Assembly (NCBI RefSeq): GCF_042186555.1
Contig: NC_133327.1
Span: 325,636,746 to 325,700,745, forward strand
Direction of reading: 5' to 3'
DNA: 64,000 nucleotides
From: Aquarana catesbeiana
Lineage: Eukaryota > Chordata > Amphibia > Anura > Ranidae
Shown here piece by piece: positions 12,167 to 20,869 of the stretch (the stretch's first letter is position 1; the number at the start of each line of letters is the position of its first letter). The notes below the pieces were generated by a model, which ran no database searches, was not told where the DNA came from, and saw nothing but the letters and a program-made list of their open reading frames with translations. The translations under genes were made by a program, and so were the position numbers.

Positions 12167-12288
12167 TCAGAAATAAAGTCCTGCAGTTTTAACCCCTTCT
12201 CTTCCTGCAAAATTTTGACAAAGTCCAGCTCTCACCGTAAACTCCCGGTAAAACACTTCTCTGGGTTGCGAGAATTGACGGTCAACGA

Positions 12289-12307
12289 ATCCCGGACGAC
12301 GCCCCCA
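12289..12307 (-). promoter_or_regulatory. Primer binding site, proline-tRNA type
   Basis: Two bases inside the 5' LTR, the minus strand reads TGGGGGCGTCGTCCGGGAT. The canonical proline-tRNA primer site is TGGGGGCTCGTCCGGGAT, so this copy matches all 18 positions with one inserted G. Its position and sequence support retrovirus-like priming of minus-strand DNA. Confidence 0.8.
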
Positions 12308-12309
12308 CA

Positions 12310-13361
12310 TGTAACAATAACTCTCAGTGGAGCTGCTGGTTTAAGCGGGCTTGTTACCTTCACTCTCCTTCCCTCTGTTTCACCGGCACCGGGTCTAGGC
12401 TTCCGTTGAGTTTACCTCCGGATGATACAAGTACCAACACTTGAGTACGTTTTCAATGCTTTATTGAACAATTAACGAAGGAAGTAGCAGGAAAGAGGCA
12501 GAAGGGAAACTGCAGGGAAAGCTCAAATACCTTTCTGTAGGATTCTTGACAAATGTCCTTTAGAGTTGAATAATACTATAGAATGCACTCCCCTCATGGG
12601 ACACACTCTTTGCTTGCCTGGAGGCCTCTCTCACTTGCCTAGCAGCCAGTACGTAGCATGAACAAAAGTCTCTGCCACAGACTTGCTTGGGATAAACCCG
12701 TACGATCCTCTACCACAGGATGTATTGGTTTTGTGGTGAATGTCAGTCACAGTGCTTGAACCTTTAAGCCAAACTCGGCAACACTATGCTGCAAAGTTAC
12801 TTTAGGATACGTCCTCCAACCTAGTCACCAGGCCCCTCTCCAGATCAGCGCTGCGCATGATCCTTCCATGACGGGTCCTCCCCTGGGATCTCCTCGGTTG
12901 TCCAGCTTCTTCACTCTGGATAGACAGCTCAGGACCATTCCTCGGCTGCTGTGGTAGGCCCCAGATATGCTTCTGGGCCCACCCATGCGCCACAGCGATG
13001 CGGGCCTCCGGAACGGAGGACCACGAGGTAGCAATCTAATGCATACCTGTTGGCCAGGAGGGCCAGCAGGTGGCTGTAAAACGAACCCTAACACATGGCG
13101 TCTGTCCCATAAATACCCTCTCCCAGAATCCCACTCGGAGGCCCACCTCCACCGAGTTGTCTCCGGGACAGAAGAGCATCCATACGCTTTGACACGTTGC
13201 CTTTCCAACACTAGCTGATAGTAACAACGACACCCACCAGCCCAGTATGGAAACACATGCAACGTCAGCCAAGCTGGAGCAGAGGCAAATCTAACTTCCC
13301 CAACGAGCAATTTACTAAATTTACCTATCAGATGGTAGATTGCAAATCTACCAGCGCTACA
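12310..13361 (-). repeat. 5' LTR of the tRNA-Pro-type LTR element
   Basis: This is the 1052-bp partner of 9149-10187. On the minus strand it begins TGTAGCGCTGGTAG and ends TTATTGTTACA next to the primer site. It abuts the remnant TAATAATAATAG tail of the L2 element at 13362-13375. Confidence 0.85.
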
Positions 13362-13382
13362 TAATAATAATAGTAATATGCT

Positions 13383-13784
13383 CAATGACACTTCTATAGG
13401 GCGTGGTGTCTCCCTCCCATGTTTCCTTTGCGACACCCCTGATATGTCTACCATACAGTAGTTCAAAAGGGGAATACCCTGTAGATGCCTGAGGTAACTC
13501 GCGTACATGAAGTATGGCAGCAAAAAATTCAAATTTTTTCCATCTTTGTCCACCACCTTTTTTTAACATGTTTTTGAGCGTTTTGTTAAATCTCCCCACA
13601 AGACTATCAGTTTGGGGGTGGTAGACAGAGGTATGGAGATACGAGATTTTTAACAACTTACACAATTCTTTAGTGACTCTGGACATAAATGGTGTGCCTT
13701 GATCCGTTAATAACTATTTTGGAATACCCACACGACTAAATACCTTGACAAGCTCTTTGGCAATAGTCTTAGCTGAGGTATTAC
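13383..13784 (-). pseudogene. Integrase core (second half) of the Gmr1-like element
   Basis: The minus-strand frame at 13357-13686 encodes YLHTSVYHPQTDSLVGRFNK and ELPQASTGYSPFELLYGRH, the second half of a retroviral-type DDE integrase core. Just upstream, across a stop, LTDQGTPFMS carries the second catalytic aspartate. The expected catalytic glutamate in VERFN is replaced by glycine (SLVGRFN), so this copy could not cut or join DNA even without the insertions. It continues in 16881-17050 across the hAT and in 7757-8038 across the L2/LTR block. Confidence 0.83.
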
Positions 13785-14214
13785 GCAAGGGCATAGTTGC
13801 CAACAGTCCCGATTTTCCCGGGACAATCCCGATTTTGGGACCCTCATCCCGATTGGAGGCTGTCCCGAATCGGAATTTCCATCAGGAAAATCGGGAATGT
13901 TGTTTTTTTAAATTTTTGGAGCAGCTGGAGCAGCTGGCTCCAGCAAAATGGCCGCCGGCGCCACCGCTCGATCTTCCCCCTAGTGTTCAGTGGAGAGAGG
14001 AAGGGGGCTCGATCTGTGCAGCCAATGAATCAGCTTCTTTAGCTGCACGGATTGGCTCCTCCCCTCTCCACTGAACACACGGCGCCGGTGTCTTGCCGAA
14101 AAGTTCCCCAGCTCAGCTATTTCCGCCGGCTTGTACTGCGCAAGCACTGCGCCTTGCGCAGTACAAGCCGGCGGAACACTGGCCGCTCCTGGATGTGTGG
14201 TGGGGGGCGTTATG

Positions 14215-15140
14215 GGAGGGGAGGGTCTGCACTGAGGGGGTTCTGCACTAATAGAGGGGGGCTGCACTGAGGGGGGTCTGCACTAATAGAGGGGGGGCTG
14301 CACTCAGGGGGGTCCGCACTAATAGAGGGGGGCTGCACTGAGGGGGGTCTGCACTAATAGAGGGGGGCTGCACTAATTGAGGGGGGTCTGCACTAATAGA
14401 GGGGGGTCTGCACTGAGGGGGGTCTGCACTAATAGAGGGGGTCTGCACTGAGGGGTGTCTGCACTAATAGAGGGGGGGCTGCACTGAGGGGGGTCTGCAC
14501 TAATAGAGGGGGGGCTGCACTGAGGGGGGTCTGCACTAATAGAGGGGGGCTGCACTAATTGAGGGGGTCTGCACTAATAGAGGGGGGTCTGCAATGAGGG
14601 GGTCTGCACTGATGGAGGGGGATCTGCACTGATGGAGGGGGGTTTGCACTGAGGGGGTCTGCACTGATGGAGGGGGTCTGCACTGATGGAGGGGGGTCTG
14701 CACTGATGGAGGGGGTCTGCACTGAGGGGATCTGCACTGATGGAGGGGGTCTGCACTGAGGGGGTCTGCACTGATGGAGGGGGTCTGCACTGAGGGGGTC
14801 TGCACTGAGGGGGTCTGCACTGATGGAGGGGGTCTGCACTGATGGAGGGGGGTCTTCACTGAGGGGGTCTATACTGACTCTGCTGGGGGCACCTGATGCG
14901 AGGACAGACTCTGCTGGGGGCACCTGATGCAAGGAGGGACTCTGCCGGGGGCACCTGATACGAGGACAGACTCTGCTGGGGACACCTGATGCAAGGACGG
15001 ACTCTGCTAGGGGCACCTGATGCAAGGACGGACTCTGCTAGGGGCACCTGATGCAAGGACAGACTCTGCTGGGGACACCTGATGCAAGGATGGACTCTGC
15101 TAGGGACATCTGATGCAAGGAAGGACTCTGCTGGTGGCAG
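14215..15140 (+). repeat. Compound minisatellite, first copy
   Basis: Two arrays lie back to back. From about 14215 to 14875 the units are GGGGGTCTGCACTGATGGA-like (about 19-27 bp, with variants ACTAATAGA and ACTGAG). From about 14875 to 15140 the units are about 31 bp, GACTCTGCTGGGGGCACCTG plus ATGCAAGGACA. Minus-strand open frames across them encode PPSISADP and QSVLASGAPSRV repeats and are not genes. The conserved tail module with its hairpin (15245-15287) follows. Confidence 0.9.
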
Positions 15141-15398
15141 GCGATGTGGCAGGTGACACGCTCAGGGATCCCACTGATTCGACATTATGGTGAGTTGAAT
15201 GATTTAATTTTATATTACAATGTAATAATAGAAATAATGCACTTCAATCATCCTGACACCATAACAATCATGGTGTCGGGATGATTGAAGCGTTACCACC
15301 AGGTATTTGGAGTATCTTTATCTGCTGATTGTTAAACTTTCTAGAATACACCTATTTCTATTGTTGTGTAGGATCTGGGGCTGCTGTCCCGTCATTCC

Positions 15399-15485
15399 CC
15401 TCTCCCCCTTTCCCTCTCCCCCTTTCCCTCTCCCCCTTTCCCTCTCCCCCTTTCCTTCTCCCCCTTTCCCTCTCCATCCCTCATT
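15399..15485 (+). repeat. Polypyrimidine tandem repeat (CCCTCTCCCCTTT)n
   Basis: The array repeats CCCCTCTCCCCCTTTCCCT with little variation. A longer sister array lies at 16546-16640 in the duplicated half. The strand asymmetry (pure pyrimidine on the plus strand) could allow triplex (H-DNA) formation. Confidence 0.85.
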
Positions 15486-15604
15486 CATCTCAAACTCTAA
15501 CTACACCCTCTTGAGCCACACCCATTTAAGCCACGCCCACTATTTCACGTAAACCATGCCCATTTTTCACTGTGGTGCACTAATCATGCCACACTTGTAT
15601 GCCG

Positions 15605-16275
15605 CACTGAGGGGGGTCTGCACTAATAGAGGGGGGTCTGCACTGAGGGGGGTCTGCACTAATAGAGGGGGGGCTGCACTGAGGGGGGTCTGCATTAATA
15701 GAGGGGGGCTGCACTGAGGGGGGTCTGCACTAATAGAGGGGGGCTGCACTAATTGAGGGGGTCTGCACTAATAGAGGGGGGTCTGCAATGAGGGGGTCTG
15801 CACTGATGGAGGGGGATCTGCACTGATGGAGGGGGGTCTGCACTGAGGGGGTCTGCACTGATGGAGGGGGTCTGCACTGATGGAGGGGGGTCTGCACTGA
15901 TGGAGGGGGTCTGCACTGAAGGGATCTGCACTGATGGAGGGGGTCTGCACTGAGGGGGTCTGCACTGATGGAGGGGGTCTGCACTGAGGGGGTCTGCACT
16001 GATGGAGGGGGTCTGCACTGATGGAGGGGGGTCTTCACTGAGGGGGTCTATACTGACTCTGCTGGGGGCACCTGATGCGAGGACAGACTCTACTGGGGGC
16101 ACCTGATGCAAGGAGGGACTCTGCCGGGGGCACCTGATACGAGGACAGACTCTGCTGGGGACACCTGATGCAAGGACGGACTCTGCTAGGGGCACCTGAT
16201 GCAAGGACAGACTCTGCTGGGGACACCTGATGCAAGGACGGACTCTGCTAGGGACATCTGATGCAAGGAAGGACT
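15605..16275 (+). repeat. Compound minisatellite, second copy
   Basis: The order and unit types match 14215-15140, with a different repeat count. Shared rare variants, such as the AATTGAGGGGGTCTGCACTA unit near 15745 and the GCAATGAG unit near 15785, show that this is a duplication of the first array and not an independent expansion. Confidence 0.9.
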
Positions 16276-16880
16276 CTGCTGGTGGCAGGCGATGTGGCAG
16301 GTGACACGCTCAGGCATCCCACTGATTCGGCATTATGGTGAGTTGAATGATTTAATTTTATATTACAATGTAATAATAGAAATAATGCGCTTCAATCATC
16401 CTGACACCATAACAATCATGGTGTCGGGATGATTGAAGCGTTACCACCAGGTATTTGGAGTATCTTTATCTGCTGATTGTTAAACTTTCTAGAATACACC
16501 TATTTCTATTGTTGTGTAGGATCTGGGGCTGCTGTCCCGTCATTCCCCTCTCCCCCTTTCCCTCTCCCCCTTTCCCTCTCCCCCTTTCCTTCTCCCCCTT
16601 TCCCTCTCCCCCTTTCCTTCTCCCCCTTTCCCTCTCCATCCCTCATTCATCTCAAACTCTAACTACACCCTCTTGAGCCACACCCATTTAAGCCACACCC
16701 ACTATCTCACGTAAACCACGCCCATTTTCACTGTGGCTCACTAAGCATGCCGCACTTGTATTTTTGCTAAGCCACACCTACAAGTGAATGCCCCTCCCCC
16801 TAATTATTGTACGGCTCCGCCTACAGCCAAAAAAGCGTCCCACATATTTTTTTTGCAAATGTTGGCAACTATGCAAGGGC

Positions 16881-17422
16881 ATGGCTTCAGGATACCATGT
16901 GGCATAAGTCCAGTATTACCAGTATGTGCTGATGGCCCTGGGAAACTTTACTACTGGTCCCACCAGATCCATGCTAATTCTTTCAAAAGGCACTCCAATT
17001 ATTGGTAATGATACCAGCGGACTGTAAAAATAGGGCAATGGCGCAGAATACTAACACTCTGGGCATGACTCACAATATTCTTTGACATCTGAATGTAACC
17101 CAGGCCAAAAGAATCTCTGGGTTATTCTCTCCTTGGTTTTCTTTATACCCAGATGTCCACCCATTACATGACCATGGACTAAATCTAATACCATCTGGCG
17201 ATAGGGTTTGGGAACCACTAGCTGCTCTACCTCCTCCTCCCCTTGCTTTACCACCTGAAACAGCAAGTTATTTTTAAGAGCCATGTAGGGAAAAGACACC
17301 CCTACATTAGGTTCAGCAGGTTCTCCATCCATCATTTTAATGTTTTCCCTGGCTCTATTCAGTGTTCTTAGTTGTTCCATACAAAAATCATCTTTCCTGA
17401 CTTTCCTGAAGTCAGGCACCAC
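16881..17422 (-). pseudogene. Integrase zinc domain and start of core, Gmr1-like element
   Basis: The minus-strand frame at 17051-17422 encodes an H2C2-type integrase zinc domain: HGHVMGGHLGIKKTKERITQ, then RFFWPGLHSDVKEYC and CPEC. Downstream (16881-17050), with a stop, comes the start of the catalytic core including PFERISMDLVGP, which carries the first catalytic aspartate, and TYATWYPEAMPL. The H and C zinc ligands look intact. It precedes the hAT insertion, which lies just after this core segment. Confidence 0.87.
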
Positions 17423-17589
17423 ATGTCAGAAATAATTTCTTGTTCATTATCCTCAAGCTGGGGGCAGGATTCCAGCTCCTCCTGCTCCCCAGCCATTACA
17501 GAAAAAGGATCTACCCCTTCCTTGGACACACCAACAGTTTCTCTTTCAATTTTGCACTCAAAAGGGTCTGGAGTAAGTTCTGTGTTTCA

Positions 17590-17890
17590 TCAGCAGGGGG
17601 GTACTCTATCCTCCTGACTCTTTTTGTTTTCCCACAAACTCCAAAACTGTGGAAAATCTCTCCCCACTAGGGCTTCATGAAGCAGTGAGGGTACCACCCC
17701 CACTGAATGTGTCACCATGCCCCAAGGGGTATCAACTTCAACCACAGCGGTCTGGTAGTCACGTGTGTCACCATGTATGCAAATAACCCCAATAGTGCTA
17801 GGGTATAACTGTGCAGGATTTACACAATCACCTTTAACTAATGTCACAACGCTACCAGAATCTAGCAGAGCAATGGCTTTCCATCAACTG
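17590..17890 (-). pseudogene. Retroviral-type aspartic protease of the Gmr1-like element
   Basis: On the minus strand, translation through about 17880-17847 gives WKAIALLDSGSVVTLVKG, with the catalytic DSG triad of a retropepsin. The following frame (17590-17847) gives PWGMVTHSVGVVPSLLHEAL and VGRDFPQFW, typical of Gypsy proteases just before pol. The enzyme would process the element's polyprotein. It lies between the CCHC knuckle and the integrase, as expected in this group. Confidence 0.75.
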
Positions 17891-17989
17891 AAATCACACA
17901 CATTTGTTTCTCCATGCGTCCCTGACATGATGCAGTACATGCAACCTGTGCAAAAAAAAGGCATGCGTTTTCTCAAATAAACATTATCA

Positions 17990-18110
17990 CATTGCATTGG
18001 TTCATCATTTAGGGAACAGTTAGCAGCAATATGACATAACACATGGCAGCGATAACATTTTTTGTGTTCTGTACACAGTCCTCTAAACGGTCTCAGAGAC
18101 CTTCCTGACC
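17990..18110 (-). pseudogene. Gag nucleocapsid zinc knuckle, degraded
   Basis: Minus-strand translation contains CYRCHVLCHIAANC, a CX2CX4HX4C knuckle in which the usual glycine before the histidine is replaced. It sits between the capsid segment and the protease, as in Ty3/Gypsy gag. Nucleocapsid knuckles bind the element's RNA. Confidence 0.7.
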
Positions 18111-18148
18111 TATTTGGCCAGTCTCCAGGTCCTGAGACCATAGTCTCA

Positions 18149-18455
18149 TTATCTGTAGCCACAGTTTTCCCCCAAGCCCTTGAACCCTGGAACAGTCTTA
18201 TCGGATCCTCTGGGCAGTTTTTCACCCCTAGAAACATTGGGCTGGGGCACAGATGGGTTCAACAAGTCCTCAGCAGCCGTATATCTCTCCATCAGGTCCA
18301 CTAGCTGGTTTGCAGACTTGGGGTCCCCATGGCTGACCCACTTCCTCAAAGTGGCAGGGAGCCTGTGCAAATAATGGTCCATGACCACACGCGCCATAAT
18401 CATAGGGCCTGACAAAGTCTCTGGCTGCAGCCACTTCTTGGTCAGCTTTTTCTTC
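18149..18455 (-). pseudogene. Gag capsid C-terminal, SCAN-like segment
   Basis: The minus-strand frame encodes MARVVMDHYLHRLPATLRKW and SHGDPKSANQLVDLMERY. This pattern of helices and the LRKWV..DPKS motif match the SCAN domain and its source, the capsid C-terminal domain of Gmr1-like elements. Family knowledge holds that vertebrate SCAN domains were domesticated from such gags. The frame is cut at about 18455, where the next repeat begins, so the N-terminal gag is missing. Confidence 0.75.
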
Positions 18456-18509
18456 TGGACTTCTGTCCTATGTCACCACGGCGAGGTTCGTCATTTCCAT
18501 GATCATATT

Positions 18510-18833
18510 GTGCCCTCCTCCTTCTCACTTTGCCTTCTGGGACCTGTGTGTGTCCCGGAAGACAACGGGACCATTCAGAAAGCCCCGCGCACTCGCACAT
18601 GCGCAGTAAGAAACCGGCTGTGAAGACTGAAGGCTTCACTGCCAGTTTCCCTTACTGGCAATGCCGTTGCCTGCACCCAGAGCTGATTGACGGATCAACT
18701 TGGGGTGCCGACATCGCAGGCTCCCTGGACAGGTAAGTGTCCTTATATTAAAAGTCAGCAGCTACATTATTTGTAGCTGCTGACTTTTCATTTTTTTTTT
18801 CCCCAGGCTGGAACTCCGCTTTAAATATCTCAT
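18510..18833 (-). mobile_element. MITE of the AAAGCGGAGTTCCA family, truncated copy
   Basis: The right end reads GGCTGGAACTCCGCTTTAAA, matching the end of the MITE at 26017-26409 in reverse orientation. Both carry the hairpin AAAAGTCAGCAGCTACA..TGTAGCTGCTGACTTTT (here 18751-18789) and a shared GGGACCATTCAGAAAGC..GCGCA block. The opposite terminus is not found, so this copy is truncated. It abuts the broken gag. Confidence 0.7.
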
Positions 18834-19114
18834 TCCCTTTAGCATGTTTTTTTCCTACTGATTTTTTTTTGTTTATTTCTAGATTTTTTTTTGTTTATTT
18901 CTATTTTTACAACCATTAACATTTAATTTAACTATGTACATTTTTAGTTTTTTGTTATTTTGTTCAATAATTGTTTTAGTGCCACATTAAAAATTGCGAA
19001 ATTGAAAAACAAACAAACATTTATTTCATTTGTAAATAGATTTACAATGCTTTGTTCCATAATCATCATTTTAGGCCCATACATTAGTAGAATTTCATGA
19101 GAAATGTTTCATTT
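18834..19114. other. Unassigned AT-rich sequence
   Basis: T-rich spacer with a short direct repeat of TTTTTTTTGTTTATTTCTA (about 18866-18905). No gene or known element is seen. Confidence 0.4.
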
Positions 19115-19345
19115 TAATGCCCAGGTTCACACTAGATGCAGTACAATTTGCGATTCTGCAGCAGTGCGATTTGAGACATTCATTCTGTATGGATCAGAAC
19201 GCACCGCATCTGCACCAAAATCGCGCAGGACCTTTTTTTTGCCGCACCAGAATCGGATCGCAAGGGTGTTCACACCCATGTGATCCGAATCTGCAAATCG
19301 CACTGCATTTTGCCAGCCAATTTCAGGGTGATGTTAACCTAACAT
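19115..19345. repeat. Probable MITE fragment (GATTTGCGATTCTGC-type)
   Basis: The sequence has internal inverted segments: GTTCACACTAGATGCAGTAC..GCGATTCTGCAG on the left, and TGTTCACACCCATGTGATCC and GAATCTGCAAATCGCACTGC on the right. Such self-complementary GATTTGCG/CGCAAATC repeats are typical of short DNA-transposon derivatives in frogs. The exact termini are unresolved. Confidence 0.4.
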
Positions 19346-19895
19346 ACACCTGCAGTGGTTTGCATGAATCGGGAAATTCCACTCACTCCAAAACATAAAA
19401 CGCACTTTTGACCAATATTCCTCACATCAGCAAATATACTAAGGTGAATTTTCGTAAGAATGTTTGTACAAATGTTCATTTGAAAATCTTCTAGTGTATG
19501 GCCAGCTTAAGCAATCACTCTTAACAGTGAGATTCTAACCCAGTCATATACATTGGCATCTAGGAGCCCCCTCCACTTCTGAGTATCCATGCCTGTAGTG
19601 TGATAGCCCCTAGAGTACATGGAGCACATTAGACAATTTTTAAAACAGCATACCTTATGTGCATGAACATTATTCCTCAGTGATCAGTCCTCAGTGTATA
19701 TACACATTATTTACACCACAATCCATTTACACTCTTCCTCTCCCCAGGAAAAGTTATAATTTGTATCATATGTGTCTAGCTAAAATATAGTCTGATAGGG
19801 CAGTAATGCATACCAGTGTGTTATAAATTACTAAAAGACCTAAAATGATTCAGCCTAAATTAACCCATGAACTGGCACACATTTGCTAGCTAGCA
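19346..19895. other. Unassigned sequence
   Basis: No gene, known repeat or strong secondary structure is recognised up to the hAT insertion at 19904. Confidence 0.4.
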
Positions 19896-20089
19896 TAATT
19901 ATATAGGGGCGTACCAGCAGGGGGGTGGGGGTGGGGGGCTGGGTTCTGGGCTGGCTATTTATCTGTATCGGGCTGTGCCATCCTAGTCTGCCCAGGGCAG
20001 CCAGCTGTGCTTTCCCCCCCATAAGTCAGTGTGACACCCCGAGTGACAGAACACAGCAATACTGGACCGACTCCCATGGGGGCCAGGAG

Positions 20090-20400
20090 TCATTTACCCC
20101 CATAGGTGCCCTCTATAACTCCCATGGATGCTCTCTATGATTCCTATAGGCGATCTCTCTGACTCCCAGGGGTGCTCTGTATGATTCCTATAGGGGTGCT
20201 CTTTATGATTCCTATAGGTGATCTCCCCATAGGTGATCTCTCTGACTCCCATGGGTGATCTCTCTCACTCCCATGGGTGCTCTCTATGATTCCTCTAGGT
20301 AATCTCTCTGACTTCCATGGGTGCTCTCTATGAGTCCCATAGGTGCTCTTTATGACACCCAAAGGTGATCTCTTTGACTCCCATAGGTGATCTCTCACTG
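20090..20400 (+). repeat. Minisatellite of the outer hAT (~30-bp units)
   Basis: Units alternate GATGCTCTCTATGATTCC and TATAGGTGATCTCTCTGACT with CCCATGGG joints, giving units of roughly 26-32 bp with many variants. It lies wholly within the outer hAT element. Confidence 0.8.
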
Positions 20401-20523
20401 AGGTAGGGGGATTGGTGGCAGAAGGGTACAGCAGGAGTGCAGTTGTGGAGAGGGGGTACACAGTCAGGCCTGAATTTACTCCCTTTGCCGCCCCAAGGCC
20501 GGGTCCTTCAATGCCGCCCCCCC

Positions 20524-20541
20524 CACACACACACACACATA
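20524..20541 (+). repeat. (CA)n microsatellite
   Basis: A run of CA dinucleotides sits just inside the nested hAT. The sister element has the complementary (TG)n at 62915-62941 in the equivalent position, so it is an ancestral part of the family. Confidence 0.85.
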
Positions 20542-20869
20542 CCACGTCCTTTATCGATGACTTCTACAATAGATCAATTAAAAACATATCTCCACACACG
20601 AGAACACTGAAAACAACTGGCTTTAATTGTACTTCAGGGTAAGCGCGCGGGGGGTAACAATTTTTCGCGGGCAATTTTTCAGGACAATGGCTGGTGTTAG
20701 TGCCTCAATCATCCCCGGCACCATGGTTGGTATGGTGTCAGGATGATTGAAGCACATTATTTCTATCATTACATTGTATAGTAAAATGAAATAGTTCAAC
20801 TCACCATAATGCAGAATCATTGGGAGTCCTGAGAGTGTCACTTGCCACCATCGCTTGTCACTTGACACT

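Larger units (their letters stand above)
9149..13361 (-). mobile_element. Complete LTR element with tRNA-Pro-type primer site and an unrecognised ORF
   Basis: Two direct repeats of about 1.04-1.05 kb (9149-10187 and 12310-13361) begin TGTARCAATA on the plus strand and end CTACA. Between them lie about 2.1 kb. On the minus strand the 5' LTR is followed by TGGGGGCGTCGTCCGGGAT (12289-12307), which is the proline-tRNA primer site of gammaretroviruses with one extra G. A polypurine tract AGTGGGGGGAGTA (10188-10200) precedes the 3' LTR. Flanks share TAAT, as expected within the L2 microsatellite tail. No gag, protease, RT or integrase is present; the interior encodes one broken protein of unknown type. 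It was probably moved by another element's enzymes. Confidence 0.85.
14460..16765 (+). repeat. Internal tandem duplication inside the hAT element
   Basis: The block array + tail module + CCCCTCTCCCCCTTTCC tract + GCCACACCCATTTAAGCC tail occurs twice in direct orientation, at about 14460-15604 and 15605-16765. Homologous landmarks are offset by 1194 bp on the left (GCAATGAGGGGG at 14591 and 15785) and about 1149 bp on the right (AGGTATTTGG at 15301 and 16450). The difference reflects changes in repeat number within the arrays. Confidence 0.88.
13793..16872. mobile_element. hAT-type non-autonomous transposon (3.08 kb)
   Basis: The ends are perfect 12-bp inverted repeats, ATAGTTGCCAAC and GTTGGCAACTAT. 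They are flanked by identical 8-bp duplications GCAAGGGC (13785-13792 and 16873-16880). The 8-bp duplication and GTTGCCAAC-type ends indicate the hAT superfamily. No transposase is present. The interior holds tandem arrays and an internal tandem duplication of about 1.15 kb. It sits in the integrase core of the Gmr1-like element, and the integrase reading resumes when it is removed with one target copy. Confidence 0.9.
5946..18455 (-). mobile_element. Gmr1-like Ty3/Gypsy retrotransposon, interrupted, 5' end lost
   Basis: Reading the minus strand from 18455 down to 5946 gives, in order, a capsid/SCAN-like gag segment, a CCHC knuckle, an aspartic protease, an integrase zinc domain, an integrase core, a GPY/F-type C-terminus, reverse transcriptase, RNase H, a polypurine tract and an LTR. 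Integrase before reverse transcriptase is the domain order of the Gmr1 group within Ty3/Gypsy, unlike ordinary Gypsy. Two insertions split it: 8046-13375 (L2 plus an LTR element) and 13793-16872 (hAT). Both are flanked by target duplications, and removing them restores the integrase reading. The 5' LTR and gag N-terminus are missing at a MITE junction near 18455. Stops and frameshifts show it is dead. Confidence 0.87.

Noticed and set aside
14248..16235. Proline/serine-rich minus-strand frames (PPSISADP repeats)
   Set aside because: These are minisatellite translations inside a non-coding hAT element.
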